Assembly (NCBI GenBank): GCA_963749605.1
Contig: CAVVNN010000004.1
Location: 124,001-188,000, forward strand
DNA length: 64,000 nt
DNA from: CAVVNN01 sp963749605
GTDB lineage: Bacteria > Actinomycetota > Thermoleophilia > Solirubrobacterales > 70-9
Reading direction: 5' to 3'
Below the pieces are notes generated by a model. The model did no database searches. It was not told where the DNA came from and was given only the letters and a program-made list of their open reading frames with translations. Position numbers and translations under genes: made by a program. Positions 51,648 to 59,700 of this stretch are shown here, one piece after another; the first letter of the stretch is position 1; each line of letters starts with the position of its first letter.

Positions 51648-53051
51648 ATGCCCAAGGCCAACGCCAAGCCCAGCGACAAGGCGGCCGACGTGCTGACGAT
51701 CTTCGGCATCACCGGCGACCTGGCGAAGAAAATGACCTTCCGGGCGCTGTACCGTCTGGAGTCGCGGGGCAAGCTCGACTGCCCGATCGTCGGGGTGGCG
51801 ATCGACGAGTGGAGCGTCGAGAAGCTGCGCGAGCACGCCCGCGAGGCGATCGCCGCGACGGTCGAGGACCCCGACGAGGACGTCTTCTCCCGCCTCGCCG
51901 CCCGCCTCTCCTACGTGCAGGGGGACTACGCCGACGCCTCCACCTTCGAACGGGTCGGGAAGGCGATCGGCGACGCCGAGCGGCGGGTCTTCTACCTCGA
52001 GGTCCCTCCCTCGCTGTTCGCCACCGTCGTGCAGGGCCTCGGCGCGGCCGGCCTCACCGCCAACGCCCGGGTCGTGATCGAGAAGCCGTTCGGCCACGAC
52101 CTGGCCTCTGCGCACGAGCTCAACCAAGAGCTGCAGCAGGTGCTCCGCGAGGACCAGATCATGCGGATCGACCACTTTCTCGGCAAGGAGCCGGTGATGG
52201 ACATCGCCTACCTCCGCTTCGCCAACGCCCTGCTGGAGCCGGTCTGGAACCGCGAGCACGTCTCCCACGTGCAGGTGACGATGGCCGAGGACTTCGACGT
52301 CTCCGACCGCGGTCGCTTCTACGACCCGGTCGGGGCGCTGCGCGACGTGGTCCAGAACCACATCCTCCAGGTGCTGGCGCTGGTCGCGATGGAGCCGCCG
52401 GCCGGCAACCAGCCCGACTCGGTGCGGGACAAGAAGCTGGAGCTGTTCAAAGCGGTGCGCAGCGCCGACCCGCAGCGCTACGTGCGCGGCCAGTACGAAG
52501 GCTACCTCGACGTGGACGGGGTGGCGAAGGGCTCGACCACCGAGACCTTCGTCGCACTCGAGCTGGAGATCGACAACTGGCGCTGGAGCGGCGTGCCCTT
52601 CTTCATTCGCGCCGGCAAGGAGATGCCGGTGAAGGCGACCGAGGTGAGCGTCGTCCTCAAGCGCCCCCCGCGGCTAGGGTTCGGCTCGGGAAAGAGCCCG
52701 GGGCAGAACCAGATGACGATCCGGATCGACCCCAAGCCCGGCGCCCGGCTCCGCCTGCTCGCCAAGCAGGCGGGCGAGGAGGCCTTCGAGCCGGCCGACC
52801 TCGAGGTGCTGTTCGAGAAAGCGCCCGGCGAGGACCCCGAGCCCTACGAGCGGCTGCTCGACGACGCGCTCCACGGCCGCACCGAACTCTTCACCCGCGA
52901 GGACGCGGTCGAGGAGACCTGGCGGATCGTGCAGCCGCTTCTCGACGCGCCCGGCCCGGTGCATCCCTACGCTCCCGGCGCCTGGGGGCCGGAGGAGGCC
53001 AACGGACTCACCCGCGGCATCTGCCAGTGGTACGAGCCCTGGTTGCCGTAA
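51648..53051 (+). CDS. zwf: glucose-6-phosphate 1-dehydrogenase
   Basis: A 467-residue first enzyme of the oxidative pentose phosphate branch. Motifs are TIFGITGDLAKKMTFRALYR (dinucleotide binding, GxxGDLAxK), VVIEKPFGHDLASAHELN, RIDHFLGKEPVMDIAYLRFA (catalytic DH) and FFIRAGKEMPVKATEVSVVL. ATG 51648 is used. It diverges from gnd-pgl across 37 bases, so promoters must overlap. opcA, the usual actinobacterial partner, is absent from the window. Confidence 0.96.
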   Translation: MPKANAKPSDKAADVLTIFGITGDLAKKMTFRALYRLESRGKLDCPIVGVAIDEWSVEKLREHAREAIAATVEDPDEDVFSRLAARLSYVQGDYADASTFERVGKAIGDAERRVFYLEVPPSLFATVVQGLGAAGLTANARVVIEKPFGHDLASAHELNQELQQVLREDQIMRIDHFLGKEPVMDIAYLRFANALLEPVWNREHVSHVQVTMAEDFDVSDRGRFYDPVGALRDVVQNHILQVLALVAMEPPAGNQPDSVRDKKLELFKAVRSADPQRYVRGQYEGYLDVDGVAKGSTTETFVALELEIDNWRWSGVPFFIRAGKEMPVKATEVSVVLKRPPRLGFGSGKSPGQNQMTIRIDPKPGARLRLLAKQAGEEAFEPADLEVLFEKAPGEDPEPYERLLDDALHGRTELFTREDAVEETWRIVQPLLDAPGPVHPYAPGAWGPEEANGLTRGICQWYEPWLP

Positions 53052-53107
53052 CCCCGCCGGGCGTGGGCCGCTGAATGCGCAAAGCACCTACCGTCGTGCT
53101 AGGTTTT

Positions 53108-53133
53108 GGGCCACCTAAGTTAGGGCCACCTAA
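53108..53133. promoter_or_regulatory. repeated CCTAA/TTAGG half-sites before the FTR1 iron permease
   Basis: GGGCCACCTAA occurs twice with a 15-base period (53108-53118 and 53123-53133). Between and within them lie CCTAA-g-TTAGG and TTAGG-gcca-CCTAA inverted repeats. TTAGG and CCTAA are the half-sites of DtxR/IdeR iron-repressor boxes, although the normal 19-bp spacing is not exact. The site is 30 bases upstream of the permease start. Confidence 0.5.
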
Positions 53134-53163
53134 CTAACTCAAAAGCACAGGAGCACCCGACGC

Positions 53164-54030
53164 ATGATCCCGACCTTCGTAATCGCCCTTCGAGAGGGCG
53201 TCGAGGCATCGCTGATCATCGGCATCATCGCCGCCTTCCTCGTCAAGGAGGGCCGCCGCGACACGCTCCGCCAGATGTGGGTCGGAGTCGCGATCGCGAT
53301 CGCTCTCTGTCTCGCCGTCGCGGTGGTCCTGCGGGTGGTCAAGCAGGATCTGCCCGAGTCCGGCCAGGCCAGCCTCGAGACGGTGGTCGGCCTGGTCGCC
53401 GTCGCCGCGGTCACCTACATGATCGTCTGGATGCGCCGCCACGCGCGCGGCATCAAGGCGGCGCTGGAGGGCAGCGCGGCGAGCGCGCTGGCGGTCGGCT
53501 CGACGACGGCGCTGGTCGCGATGGCCTTCCTGGCCGTGCTGCGCGAGGGCTTCGAGACCTCCGCCTTCCTGCTCGCCGCCTTCCAGGACGCAGCCGACAC
53601 GACCGCCGCCGGCGCCGGGGCCGTGCTCGGCCTTGTCACGGCGGTGGCGATCGGGCTCGGCCTCTACCGGGGCGGCGTGCGGATCAACCTCACCCGCTTC
53701 TTCCGCATCACCGGCCTGGTGCTCGTCTTCGTCGCCGCCGGCCTGTTGGCGACCGCGGTCCACACCGCGCACGAGGCGGGCTGGTTCAACGGCCTCCAGG
53801 GCCACGCGATCGACCTCACCTGGTTGGTCGAGCCGGAAACGATCTCCGGCTCGCTGCTGACCGGGATGCTGGGCCTGCAGCCCTCGCCCACGATCGGCGA
53901 GGCGCTGATCTACGTGCTCTACGCGGTGCCGATGGTCCTCTACGTGCTCTGGCCGGACCAGCTTCGCCCGCGCAGGCGCGCGGTCCGGGCGCGCGGCGCC
54001 AGCGCGGCCCCAGCCGAGAACCCGGCCTGA
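53164..54030 (+). CDS. efeU: FTR1/EfeU-family high-affinity iron permease
   Basis: A 288-residue, seven-TM iron transporter. Two REGxE iron-binding motifs are present, FVIALREGVEASLIIGIIAA in TM1 and LAVLREGFETSAFLLAAF in TM4, as required for Fe uptake in this family. ATG 53164 is preceded by CAGGAG. EfeO and EfeB partners are not adjacent, so it may work alone or with unlinked partners. Upstream DtxR-like half-sites suggest iron control. Confidence 0.92.
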   Translation: MIPTFVIALREGVEASLIIGIIAAFLVKEGRRDTLRQMWVGVAIAIALCLAVAVVLRVVKQDLPESGQASLETVVGLVAVAAVTYMIVWMRRHARGIKAALEGSAASALAVGSTTALVAMAFLAVLREGFETSAFLLAAFQDAADTTAAGAGAVLGLVTAVAIGLGLYRGGVRINLTRFFRITGLVLVFVAAGLLATAVHTAHEAGWFNGLQGHAIDLTWLVEPETISGSLLTGMLGLQPSPTIGEALIYVLYAVPMVLYVLWPDQLRPRRRAVRARGASAAPAENPA

Positions 54031-54061
54031 GACCCGCCGGTCGGCGTCTTAAGCTGAGCAG

Positions 54062-55627
54062 ATGATTGCTGGAACGGCAGGGCGGGCTGACGAGTTGCTG
54101 CGGCAGTTCGGCTTCGAGTCGTTCCGGCCGGGGCAGCGCGAGGCGGTGGAGGCTGCGCTGGAGGGACGCGACTCGCTGGTCGTGATGCCGACCGGAGGCG
54201 GCAAGAGCCTCTGCTACCAGCTTCCGGGGGTGGCTTCCGAGGACCTGACGATCGTCGTCAGCCCGCTGATCGCGCTGATCAACGACCAGTGGCAGCGACT
54301 CACTGCCGCCGGGCACCCGGTGTCGATGATCGTCTCCGGGATGAGCGAGGAGGCGGCGGATGCGGCGCTGTCGGCTGTCCGCGGGGGCGAGGCGCGGATC
54401 GTCTACTGCACGCCGGAGCGCTTCTCCTCGCCCGTCTTCCTCGACGCGCTTGCCCAGCGGAAGATCGACCTGCTCGCCGTCGACGAGGCGCACTGCGTTT
54501 CCGAGTGGGGCCACGACTTCCGTCCCGACTACCTGCGCCTGCCCGAGATCGCCGAGCGGCTTGGCCGGCCGCCGCTGATGGCCTGCACGGCGACGGCGAC
54601 CGTCGCGGTGGCGGCCGAGATCGCCACGCGCTTCGAGATGCGCGACCCGGTCCAGGTCCGCTCCGGCTTCGACCGGCCGAACCTCTCCTTCGACGTGGTG
54701 TGGATGGAAGGGAAGGGCTCCAGGGCGCGGCGGCTGGCGCTGCTGGAGCGGGGGCTGGCAGAGGTCGAGAACCGGCCGGCGATCGTCTATTGCGGTACCC
54801 GCCTCGACACCGACGCCGTCGCCGCGACGCTGCGCGCCACCGGGCTGCGCGCGGTCGCCTACCACGCGGGGATGGAGCCGCAGGAGCGAACGTCCGCCCA
54901 GCACCGCTTCATGACGGGCGAAGCCGAGGTCATCGTCGCCACCAATGCCTTCGGGATGGGTGTGGACAAAGCCGACGTGCGCTCGGTCTGGCACGTGGCG
55001 ATTCCAACCAGCGTCGAGGCCTACTACCAGGAGGCGGGGCGCGCGGGGCGCGACGGCCTGCCGGCGAAGGCGGTGCTGTTGGCGACACGCTCCGACCTGG
55101 GGCGGCTGGTCCACTTCAACGAACAGCGCCGCGGCAACCCCGAATTGGCGATCGCCTACGAGCGCGGCCGGCGCGCATACCACGTGGTCAAATCGTTCAT
55201 CCACTCGGAGCGGTGCCGTCGCCGGCAGCTGCTCGACCACTTCGGCGACCGCGAGGCGGGCCAGCCGCTGAGTCGCTGCTGCGACGTCTGCGACCCGCAG
55301 GGCTGGCTGCCGGATCCCGGGACGATCGAGGTGCGCCGCCCGCGCACCTCGCCCAAGAGCGCCGCGCCGCCGCCCGAGCTCTTCCCCGCCGACGCGCCGC
55401 TGTTCGAGGCGCTGAGAGCGTGGCGCAGGGAGACGGCGGGCGAGAAGCCGGCCTTCACGATCGCCCACGACAGCACCCTGAGGGCGATTGCCGCCAGGCG
55501 CCCCACCGACGCCGCGAGCCTCGGCGCGATCCGAGGCGTGGGAGCCAGCTTCATCTCCAAGTACGCCGACGCAGTCCTGGCGATCGCCGCCGCACACCCG
55601 GCCTCGACCTGCGCGCCCGCCGCCTGA
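54062..55627 (+). CDS. recQ: RecQ-family ATP-dependent DNA helicase, lacking the winged-helix part of RQC
   Basis: A 521-residue 3'-5' DNA helicase. Motifs are FGFESFRPGQREAVEAALEG (motif 0), VVMPTGGGKSLCYQLPG (Walker A), AVDEAHCVSEWGHDFRPDYL (DEAH), CTATATV, VIVATNAFGMGVDKADVRSV and YYQEAGRAGRDGLP. The zinc-binding region keeps SERCRRRQLLDHFGD and CCDVCDP. It then passes through a Pro-rich linker straight into an HRDC domain (LFEALRAWRRETAGEKPAFT...). The winged helix of canonical RecQ (about 610 residues) seems missing. Confidence 0.92.
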   Translation: MIAGTAGRADELLRQFGFESFRPGQREAVEAALEGRDSLVVMPTGGGKSLCYQLPGVASEDLTIVVSPLIALINDQWQRLTAAGHPVSMIVSGMSEEAADAALSAVRGGEARIVYCTPERFSSPVFLDALAQRKIDLLAVDEAHCVSEWGHDFRPDYLRLPEIAERLGRPPLMACTATATVAVAAEIATRFEMRDPVQVRSGFDRPNLSFDVVWMEGKGSRARRLALLERGLAEVENRPAIVYCGTRLDTDAVAATLRATGLRAVAYHAGMEPQERTSAQHRFMTGEAEVIVATNAFGMGVDKADVRSVWHVAIPTSVEAYYQEAGRAGRDGLPAKAVLLATRSDLGRLVHFNEQRRGNPELAIAYERGRRAYHVVKSFIHSERCRRRQLLDHFGDREAGQPLSRCCDVCDPQGWLPDPGTIEVRRPRTSPKSAAPPPELFPADAPLFEALRAWRRETAGEKPAFTIAHDSTLRAIAARRPTDAASLGAIRGVGASFISKYADAVLAIAAAHPASTCAPAA

Positions 55628-57103
55628 TCAGCGCCGCGCGGGGTGGTCAATCAGGACGGCGTTGTTGGCGTAGCCGGTGAAGTTGCCCACGATCCTGCCC
55701 CAGCCGAGGCGGCGGGGCTGGGCGGCCCGGTAGCGGATCAGGGTCATGCGGCCCAGGGCGACTCGCTGCACTCGGTGGAACTCGGGGGGCAGGGCGCTGC
55801 GTGCGCCGGAGGGCGGCGGGCGACCGCTGACCACGTCGACTTCGGCCACCGGGATCGGGCCGTGGCGCCATTCCTTCCACTTGACGCGCGTCTCGCCCGC
55901 GCCGATGTAGAAGGCGAGCGGTTCGTCTCCCTGCTCCCAGACGAGGATCGCCCGGGGGCCGTGGGGCGGCCCGATCGCCTTCGCCACGCTGCGCCAGTCG
56001 TCGCGCTGGAGCGCCGGCCGGAAGTCCGCGTAGACGCAGAAGGCGAGGGAGTAGGAGACCAGCGCGATGCCGACCCCGACCCCGATCCATCCGGCGCGCG
56101 GAGCGGCGATCCCGGCCGCCGCCACCAGGGCGAGCGGGATCAGCGCGGGAAGCAGGTTGCGCTCGAGGACGAAGTCCTGCCCCACCGCCGCGAAGGCCAG
56201 GGCGAGCAGGATGGAGCCGCCGCCGATCGCCAGGGCGACCGCGGCGCCGCGCTTCTCCCCCATACCTCCTCGCAGCAGGAGCAGGGCGACCGCCGCGGCG
56301 AACAGCGCGATCGGCGCCAGCGCGTGCTTGAGCAGCCCCGCCTCGCCGACGAAGAAGCTGATCCCCGTCTCCCGCAGGCGCCCGGCCATGTTGAAGGTGG
56401 CGATCCAGTTGTTGTTCTCGCCGGCCGCCTGGTGCAGCGCGATCGGCGCCAGCGCCACCCCCGCCAGCGCCACCCCTCCAACCGCCCACAGAACCCGCCG
56501 CAGCCGCACCGTCGCCAGCAGCCAGACCGACTCGATCGCGAATGGGAAGAAGGCGAAGTAGTGGGCGGCAAGCGCCAGCGCCGAGAAGACGGTCCACCAG
56601 GCGAGGTCACGCGCCGCTCCGGTCCTCCGCGCGCGCAGGAAGAAGAGCAGTGCGACCGTGCTGAGCAGGACGAGCAGCGCGTAGGCTCGGGCGTCCTGGG
56701 AGTACCAGACGAGCATCGGGTTTACGGCGACGATCGCCGCGATGGCGAGGCCCGTCCGGCGGCCGATCAGCTCGCGCCCGACGAGGTAGGCGACCGGGAT
56801 CGTGGCCGTTCCGAAGAGCGCGGAGAGCGAGCGCAGCCCAACCTCGTGGACACCGAAGAGATGCGACCAGAGCCAGGCGAGCAGGTAGTAAAGGGGCGGG
56901 GTCGACTCGCCGCTCCAGACCAGGTGCATAGTCCGCGGCAGGCTCGAGACGAGGACCCGCCCCGCGGTGACCGCCTCGTCGTGGCGATAGCTCTGCAGGC
57001 CCAGGGTCGAGAAGCGGATCGCCGCACCCAGCACGGTGAGCCCGACGACGCCCGACAAGAACCATCGGGCCCTCGACGTGTTGGGGGAGGTGAGGAGGGT
57101 CAT
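55628..57103 (-). CDS. GT39-like membrane glycosyltransferase (paralogue 1)
   Basis: A 491-residue multi-TM protein of the GT-C PMT/ArnT-like group, transferring sugars from polyprenyl phosphates. The first lumenal loop has LQSYRHDEAVTAGRVLVSSL, with the acidic Asp-Glu pair expected for catalysis. It continues STPPLYYLLAWLWSHLFGVH and NPMLVWYSQDARAYALLVLL. Eight or more TM helices follow, then a short extracytoplasmic tail. A paralogue at 58255 shares these motifs. It diverges from the secreted glycosidase gene by 18 bases. Confidence 0.85.
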   Translation of the reverse strand: MTLLTSPNTSRARWFLSGVVGLTVLGAAIRFSTLGLQSYRHDEAVTAGRVLVSSLPRTMHLVWSGESTPPLYYLLAWLWSHLFGVHEVGLRSLSALFGTATIPVAYLVGRELIGRRTGLAIAAIVAVNPMLVWYSQDARAYALLVLLSTVALLFFLRARRTGAARDLAWWTVFSALALAAHYFAFFPFAIESVWLLATVRLRRVLWAVGGVALAGVALAPIALHQAAGENNNWIATFNMAGRLRETGISFFVGEAGLLKHALAPIALFAAAVALLLLRGGMGEKRGAAVALAIGGGSILLALAFAAVGQDFVLERNLLPALIPLALVAAAGIAAPRAGWIGVGVGIALVSYSLAFCVYADFRPALQRDDWRSVAKAIGPPHGPRAILVWEQGDEPLAFYIGAGETRVKWKEWRHGPIPVAEVDVVSGRPPPSGARSALPPEFHRVQRVALGRMTLIRYRAAQPRRLGWGRIVGNFTGYANNAVLIDHPARR

Positions 57104-57121
57104 CCAGTCGAAGGAACGCGA

Positions 57122-58204
57122 ATGATCGGCGCTCGCAAGACGGCAACCGTACTCGCCGTGCTGGCTGCCACGGGGCTGTCGGCGCTGGGCGCCGCCGCGC
57201 CCGCCCGCGCCGGCGGGCTGCAGCCGCGCCCGGGCCACGTCTTCTTCGGCGTCTCCGACACCGGCGTCACCGGCCAGTTCACCGAATTCAGCGAACTGGT
57301 CGGCAAGCACCCGGCGGTGATCGAGTCCTTTCGAGCCTGGGGTGCGGACCTGACCGGCTCGATCAAACGCTGGCAGAGGGCCGTTTCCCGCCCGATCCTG
57401 CACATTTCCACCGCCGACCCCGCTGACGGCCACGAGCTGATCAGCCCGCGGGCGATCGCCCAAGGCTACGGCGACGACTACCTGATGCGGCTCAACTACC
57501 TGTTCTGGTCGAGGGGGATGCGGGCCTACGTTCGCCCGCTGGGTGAGCCGAACCGCTGCCTCAACGTCTACGCGGCCTATGACTGCGGCGGCAACCTGCG
57601 CGGCGCCGAACATAAGCCCTACTGGTACAGGCTGGCCTTCCGCCGCATGTACATCCTCCTCCACGGGGGTGGCAAGGTCGAAGAGATCGACGCCAGCCTG
57701 GCAAGCGCCGGATTGCCGCCGCTGCGCAGCGCAACCGGCACGCTGCCGACCGGCCTGCCGCGGGCGCCGATTGCCGTCATCTGGAGCCCGCTGCCGTCCG
57801 GCTCGCCGGCGACCAAAGCGAACCAGCCGGACCGCTTCTACCCGGGCGCCGCCTACACCGACTGGGCGGGGACCGACTTCTACTCCCCCTACCCCGAATG
57901 GAAGGCCCTCACCTACCTCTACAACCGCTACCGGCGCAAGCCCTTCGTCCTCACCGAGTGGGGCGTGGAGAACAGCGACGACCCGAGCTTCGTCAAGCGT
58001 CTCTTCGCCTGGGCGCGGCGACACCCGCGCTGCAAGATGCTCGTCTACTACCAGGACTTCGGCAGCGTGAACCCCTACCGGATCCAGAACTTCCCGATCA
58101 GCCTCGGCGTGCTTCGCCGCCGGCTCGCCTCTCCGGTCTTCCCGCCCTACGCGCCGGCGCCGCCGCAGCCGCCTCCCCCGCCGCAGGGGGGCGTGGCCCC
58201 GTAG
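57122..58204 (+). CDS. secreted glycoside hydrolase-like protein (clan GH-A, GH26-like)
   Basis: A 360-residue exported protein with signal peptide TATVLAVLAATGLSALGAAA. A TIM-barrel-like core carries candidate catalytic Glu residues in AYVRPLGEPNRCLNVYAAYD and FVLTEWGVENSDDPSFV, the positions used by GH26-type enzymes. A Pro-rich C-terminus (PPYAPAPPQPPPPP) may lie in the wall. The substrate is unknown. It lies between two GT39-like genes and may act on the polymer or glycan they build. The assignment to GH26 is by motif only. Confidence 0.65.
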   Translation: MIGARKTATVLAVLAATGLSALGAAAPARAGGLQPRPGHVFFGVSDTGVTGQFTEFSELVGKHPAVIESFRAWGADLTGSIKRWQRAVSRPILHISTADPADGHELISPRAIAQGYGDDYLMRLNYLFWSRGMRAYVRPLGEPNRCLNVYAAYDCGGNLRGAEHKPYWYRLAFRRMYILLHGGGKVEEIDASLASAGLPPLRSATGTLPTGLPRAPIAVIWSPLPSGSPATKANQPDRFYPGAAYTDWAGTDFYSPYPEWKALTYLYNRYRRKPFVLTEWGVENSDDPSFVKRLFAWARRHPRCKMLVYYQDFGSVNPYRIQNFPISLGVLRRRLASPVFPPYAPAPPQPPPPPQGGVAP

Positions 58205-58254
58205 CCACGCGGCTGCATGAGGCTCGGCGATGGGCCGGGCGGTCTCCCCACCTG

Positions 58255-59700
58255 GTGGCGCTCGGCGGGATCGTCGTGCTGGGCGCGGCGCTTCGCTTCG
58301 CGACGCTCGACCTGCAGAGCTACCGCTACGACGAGGCGGTCACGGTCGTGCGGATCCTGCACCCGAGCCTCTTCGACACGCTCTCCGCGGTCCCGCGCAG
58401 CGAGTCGACCCCTCCCCTCTACTACCTGGTGGCGTGGCTGTGGTCGCGTCCCTTCGGGACCGGCGAGGTGGGGCTGCGCTCGCTCTCCGCGCTGGCGGGA
58501 ACCGCCTCGATCGCGGTCGTCTATCTGGGCGCGGTCGCCCTGCCGCTGCCGCGCCGGGTGGGGCTGATCGCGGCGGCGATGATCGCCGTCAGCCCGGTGC
58601 TGATCTGGTTCTCGCAGGACGCTCGCGCCTACGCTCTCGTCTTCCTGCTGACCGCGCTCTCCTTCCTCTTCTTTGCGCGGGCGCTGCGCTCGCCCCGCAG
58701 GGGGACGATCGCCGCCTGGGCGGCGAGCTCGGCGCTGGCGATCGCCAGCCACTACTTCGCCGGCTTCGTGGTCGCGCCCGAGGCGGCGCTGCTGCTGCTC
58801 TGGACGAGCGAGCGACGGCGGGTCGCGGCCGGCGTCGGCGCGATCCTGGCAGCCGCAGCCCTGCTCTTGCCGGTCGCGCTGCAACAGGCCGAGAACGCCC
58901 ACGCCGGGTGGATCGCCAAGCAACCGCTCCCCGAACGGTTCGAACGCGCCGGGGCGAAGCTGGTCGGCGACGACAACGGGAACGAGCACGGCGCCCGCCA
59001 GCCGGGGCCGATTCCGCTGGCGGTCCCGGCCGGCCTGGCGCTGGCCGGCCTGGCGCTGCTGGCCCTGCTCGCCGACCGGCGCGAGCGCCGCGCCGCGGGC
59101 ATCGCGGCGGCGGTCGGGATGGCGGGGGTGGCCACGCCCCTGCTGCTTGGCGTCTTCGGCGCCGATTACCTCGACGGGCGCAACCTGATCCCGGTCTTCG
59201 TCCCGCTGGTCGTCGTGATCGCGGCGGGCTTCGGGGTGCGAAGGGCCGGCTGGGCGGGGCTTGCCGTGGCCGGCGCCTTCTGCCTCTGCTCCCTGGCCTT
59301 CGCGATCGAGGTCGACCGGCTGCCGCGGCTGCAGCGCGAGGACCTCCGCAACGCGGCGAAGGAACTGGGGCCGGCACGGGCCGGCCGGGCGATCGTGACG
59401 ATTCACTACTCCGGCAACATGCCGCTGGAGTACTACCTGGGCGCCCGCCCCGCCCACGGATCGCTGCCGGCGCTGCGCGAGATCGACCTGGTCGGCTCCG
59501 CGATCGCCGCGGCGAAGAGCGCTAGGCGCCTGCTGCCGCCGGCCTTCCACCGGGTCGAGTCGAAGCCGGTCTCCTACAACTTCACCCTGACCCGCTTCCG
59601 CTCCGACCACCCCGTCCGGGTGCGGCTTGGCGTGCTCGAACAGGGCGCCCTGGTGGGCGGTGGCAGGTATTCGTCGGTGCTGGTGGGCGGTTCGCGTTAG
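58255..59700 (+). CDS. GT39-like membrane glycosyltransferase (paralogue 2)
   Basis: A protein of about 481 residues with multiple TM helices, closely patterned on the gene at 55628. It has LQSYRYDEAVTVVRILHPSL, STPPLYYLVAWLWSRPFGTG and SPVLIWFSQDARAYALVFLL. The start is uncertain: GTG 58255 gives VALGGIVVLGAALRFATLDL, which begins inside TM1. No ATG lies upstream in frame before the preceding gene, so a non-ATG start around 58213 is also possible. It follows the glycosidase gene in the same direction and overlaps the convergent propeller gene by 4 bases. Confidence 0.82.
   Translation: MALGGIVVLGAALRFATLDLQSYRYDEAVTVVRILHPSLFDTLSAVPRSESTPPLYYLVAWLWSRPFGTGEVGLRSLSALAGTASIAVVYLGAVALPLPRRVGLIAAAMIAVSPVLIWFSQDARAYALVFLLTALSFLFFARALRSPRRGTIAAWAASSALAIASHYFAGFVVAPEAALLLLWTSERRRVAAGVGAILAAAALLLPVALQQAENAHAGWIAKQPLPERFERAGAKLVGDDNGNEHGARQPGPIPLAVPAGLALAGLALLALLADRRERRAAGIAAAVGMAGVATPLLLGVFGADYLDGRNLIPVFVPLVVVIAAGFGVRRAGWAGLAVAGAFCLCSLAFAIEVDRLPRLQREDLRNAAKELGPARAGRAIVTIHYSGNMPLEYYLGARPAHGSLPALREIDLVGSAIAAAKSARRLLPPAFHRVESKPVSYNFTLTRFRSDHPVRVRLGVLEQGALVGGGRYSSVLVGGSR

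Noticed and set aside
57898..58254. Extending the second GT39-like gene upstream into the glycosidase gene
   Set aside because: The in-frame sequence upstream is a shadow of the glycosidase C-terminus and contains no membrane or conserved segment before HLVALGG.
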